NCBI GenBank assembly: GCA_028275195.1
Contig: JAPWVC010000070.1
Location: 1 to 6,826 of the forward strand
Length of the DNA stretch: 6,826 bases
From: Candidatus Acetothermia bacterium
Lineage (GTDB): Bacteria; Bipolaricaulota; Bipolaricaulia; RBG-16-55-9; JANLFV01
Reading direction: 5' to 3'
Below are positions 6,022 through 6,826 of the stretch, piece by piece (within the stretch, counting starts at the first letter, position 1; every line of letters starts with the position of its first letter). Under the pieces are notes generated by a model. It was not told where the DNA came from. It did no database searches and saw only the letters and a program-made list of their open reading frames with translations. Position numbers and translations under genes: made by a program.

Positions 6022-6826
6022 ACGCACAAATCCTCATTACAAACTTGAGGGCCATCTGGGCGAGGGCCTATGTCCGGGTCGTGGGGGCCAACCGTGAGCT
6101 CTCCTGGCTCTTCTTCGACACCTTCTTGCCGCTTCTGGGGACCTCGGCCTATGTCTTCATCTACAAGGCGATGAAGGCCCCACCGGAGTTCACTGGGTTC
6201 GTGATCCTCGGGGGGGCGATGACCGCCTACTGGCTCAATGTGCTCTGGAACATGGCCAGCCAGTTCTACTGGGAGAAGGAGCAAGGGCAGCTCGAACTAT
6301 TTTTGATTGCCCCGGCCTCACCGATGGCCATCCTTCTGGGGATGGCCATCGGAGGGATGTTCATGACCACCGTCCGGGCCGGTGCGGTCCTGATCCTGGG
6401 GAGCCTGATCTTCCGCGTCCAGTTCACGGTCCAGCAGCCCCTAATGCTGGCCCTGATCTTCTTCTTGGCTATGGCCGCGCTCTACGGGATGGGGATGCTC
6501 TTCGCCTCGCTCTTCATGCTCTACGGCCGGGAGGCCTGGCACCTCTCGAACCTATTGCAAGAGCCTGTTTATCTGCTCTCCGGGCTCTATTTCCCCGTCC
6601 GAGGATTGGGCTTCTGGGTAGCCGCGGCGGCCTCGCTCATCCCCCTCACCCTGGGATTGGATGGGATCAGGCAGCTTTGCTTCGGCGGGGAGGGCTGGGG
6701 CTTCCTCAAGCCGGAGTGGGAGCTCGGCCTCCTGGCCCTCTTGAGCGGCGTCTTCATCTATTTTGCGAGGCGGGCCCTCCGCTTCATGGAGGAGCTGGGG
6801 AAGAGGGAGGGGCGGCTGACCTTAAG
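6018..6826 (+). CDS. ABC-2 type exporter permease, 3' end cut by window
   Basis: The frame opens with ATG at 6018, overlapping the ATPase stop in an ATGA, and stays open to the window edge (269 codons). This is the membrane partner of the preceding ATPase. An amphipathic or basic N-terminus of about 30 residues is followed by hydrophobic segments at about 34-50, 60-80, 104-133, 140-168, 183-210 and 235-251, the six-helix pattern of ABC-2 permeases. The run WEKEQGQLELFLIAPAS at 85-101 corresponds to the conserved E...G.LE.L...P region, and EPVYLLSGLYFPV at 182-194 to the ABC-2 signature near the fifth helix. Family members usually have 250-280 residues, so only a short basic tail is probably missing. 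No clear ribosome site precedes the ATG, in keeping with translational coupling. Substrate is unknown. Confidence 0.88.
   Translation, partial: MNAQILITNLRAIWARAYVRVVGANRELSWLFFDTFLPLLGTSAYVFIYKAMKAPPEFTGFVILGGAMTAYWLNVLWNMASQFYWEKEQGQLELFLIAPASPMAILLGMAIGGMFMTTVRAGAVLILGSLIFRVQFTVQQPLMLALIFFLAMAALYGMGMLFASLFMLYGREAWHLSNLLQEPVYLLSGLYFPVRGLGFWVAAAASLIPLTLGLDGIRQLCFGGEGWGFLKPEWELGLLALLSGVFIYFARRALRFMEELGKREGRLTL
6321..6352 (+). repeat. 12-bp inverted repeat (potential mRNA hairpin) inside the permease gene
   Basis: CCGATGGCCATC at 6321-6332 and GATGGCCATCGG at 6341-6352 are perfect reverse complements separated by 8 bases. Each arm contains the self-complementary decamer GATGGCCATC. The transcript could form a 12-bp GC-rich stem. 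It encodes the repeated Met-Ala-Ile in the third membrane segment (about residues 103-111). No T-run follows, so it is not an intrinsic terminator. Confidence 0.6.

Noticed and set aside
1..6826. Frequent CTCGAG hexamers across the window
   Set aside because: They arise from frequent Leu-Glu (CTC GAG) and Ser/Ala-rich codon pairs in a GC-rich genome; no regular spacing or location outside genes.
1..6826. tRNA, rRNA, CRISPR, insertion sequence or riboswitch
   Set aside because: No matching structure or repeat was found; the only gaps are 92 and 77 bases long and hold promoter elements.

Overview
This is a GC-rich (by eye about 60-65%), densely packed stretch of bacterial chromosome with seven protein genes and almost no non-coding sequence. 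The proteins use many ATC, CTC, GTC, AAG and GAG codons and are rich in Leu, Glu, Arg and Val, which would suit a thermophile or a deep-branching uncultured lineage. The first gene looks like an outer-membrane beta-barrel, which implies a diderm cell. The yacL-ispD pair is best known from Firmicutes but also occurs elsewhere. A deep-branching diderm phylum such as Bipolaricaulota is possible, but that is a guess from style and not from a marker gene.

Layout: (1) 1-765, plus strand, the 3' end of a putative outer-membrane beta-barrel gene. (2) 762-3135, minus strand, a three-gene operon prmC-ftsE-ftsX whose end overlaps the end of the barrel gene by 4 bp. (3) 3136-3227, a compact divergent promoter region with a 12-bp inverted repeat. 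(4) 3228-4951, plus strand, a YacL-like PIN/TRAM membrane protein followed by ispD. (5) 4952-5028, a short gap with an extended -10 promoter candidate. (6) 5029-6826, plus strand, an ABC-2 type exporter: an ATPase followed by a permease that runs off the window.

The genes cover housekeeping roles: release-factor methylation (PrmC), cell-wall hydrolase control at division (FtsEX), a membrane-anchored PIN nuclease (YacL family), isoprenoid precursor synthesis by the MEP pathway (IspD) and a drug, lipid or polymer exporter. All four within-operon junctions (prmC/ftsE, ftsE/ftsX, yacL/ispD, ABC ATPase/permease) are the same 4-bp ATGA stop-start overlap, so translational coupling is the rule here.

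The most unusual item is the FtsE homologue. It keeps Walker A and Walker B, but its Q-loop glutamine, LSGG signature, D-loop aspartate and switch histidine are all replaced, although the frame is intact and the gene is coupled to a normal-looking ftsX. This suggests an FtsEX that binds ATP but hydrolyses it poorly or in a non-standard way. I saw no tRNA, rRNA, CRISPR array, insertion sequence or clear intrinsic terminator.
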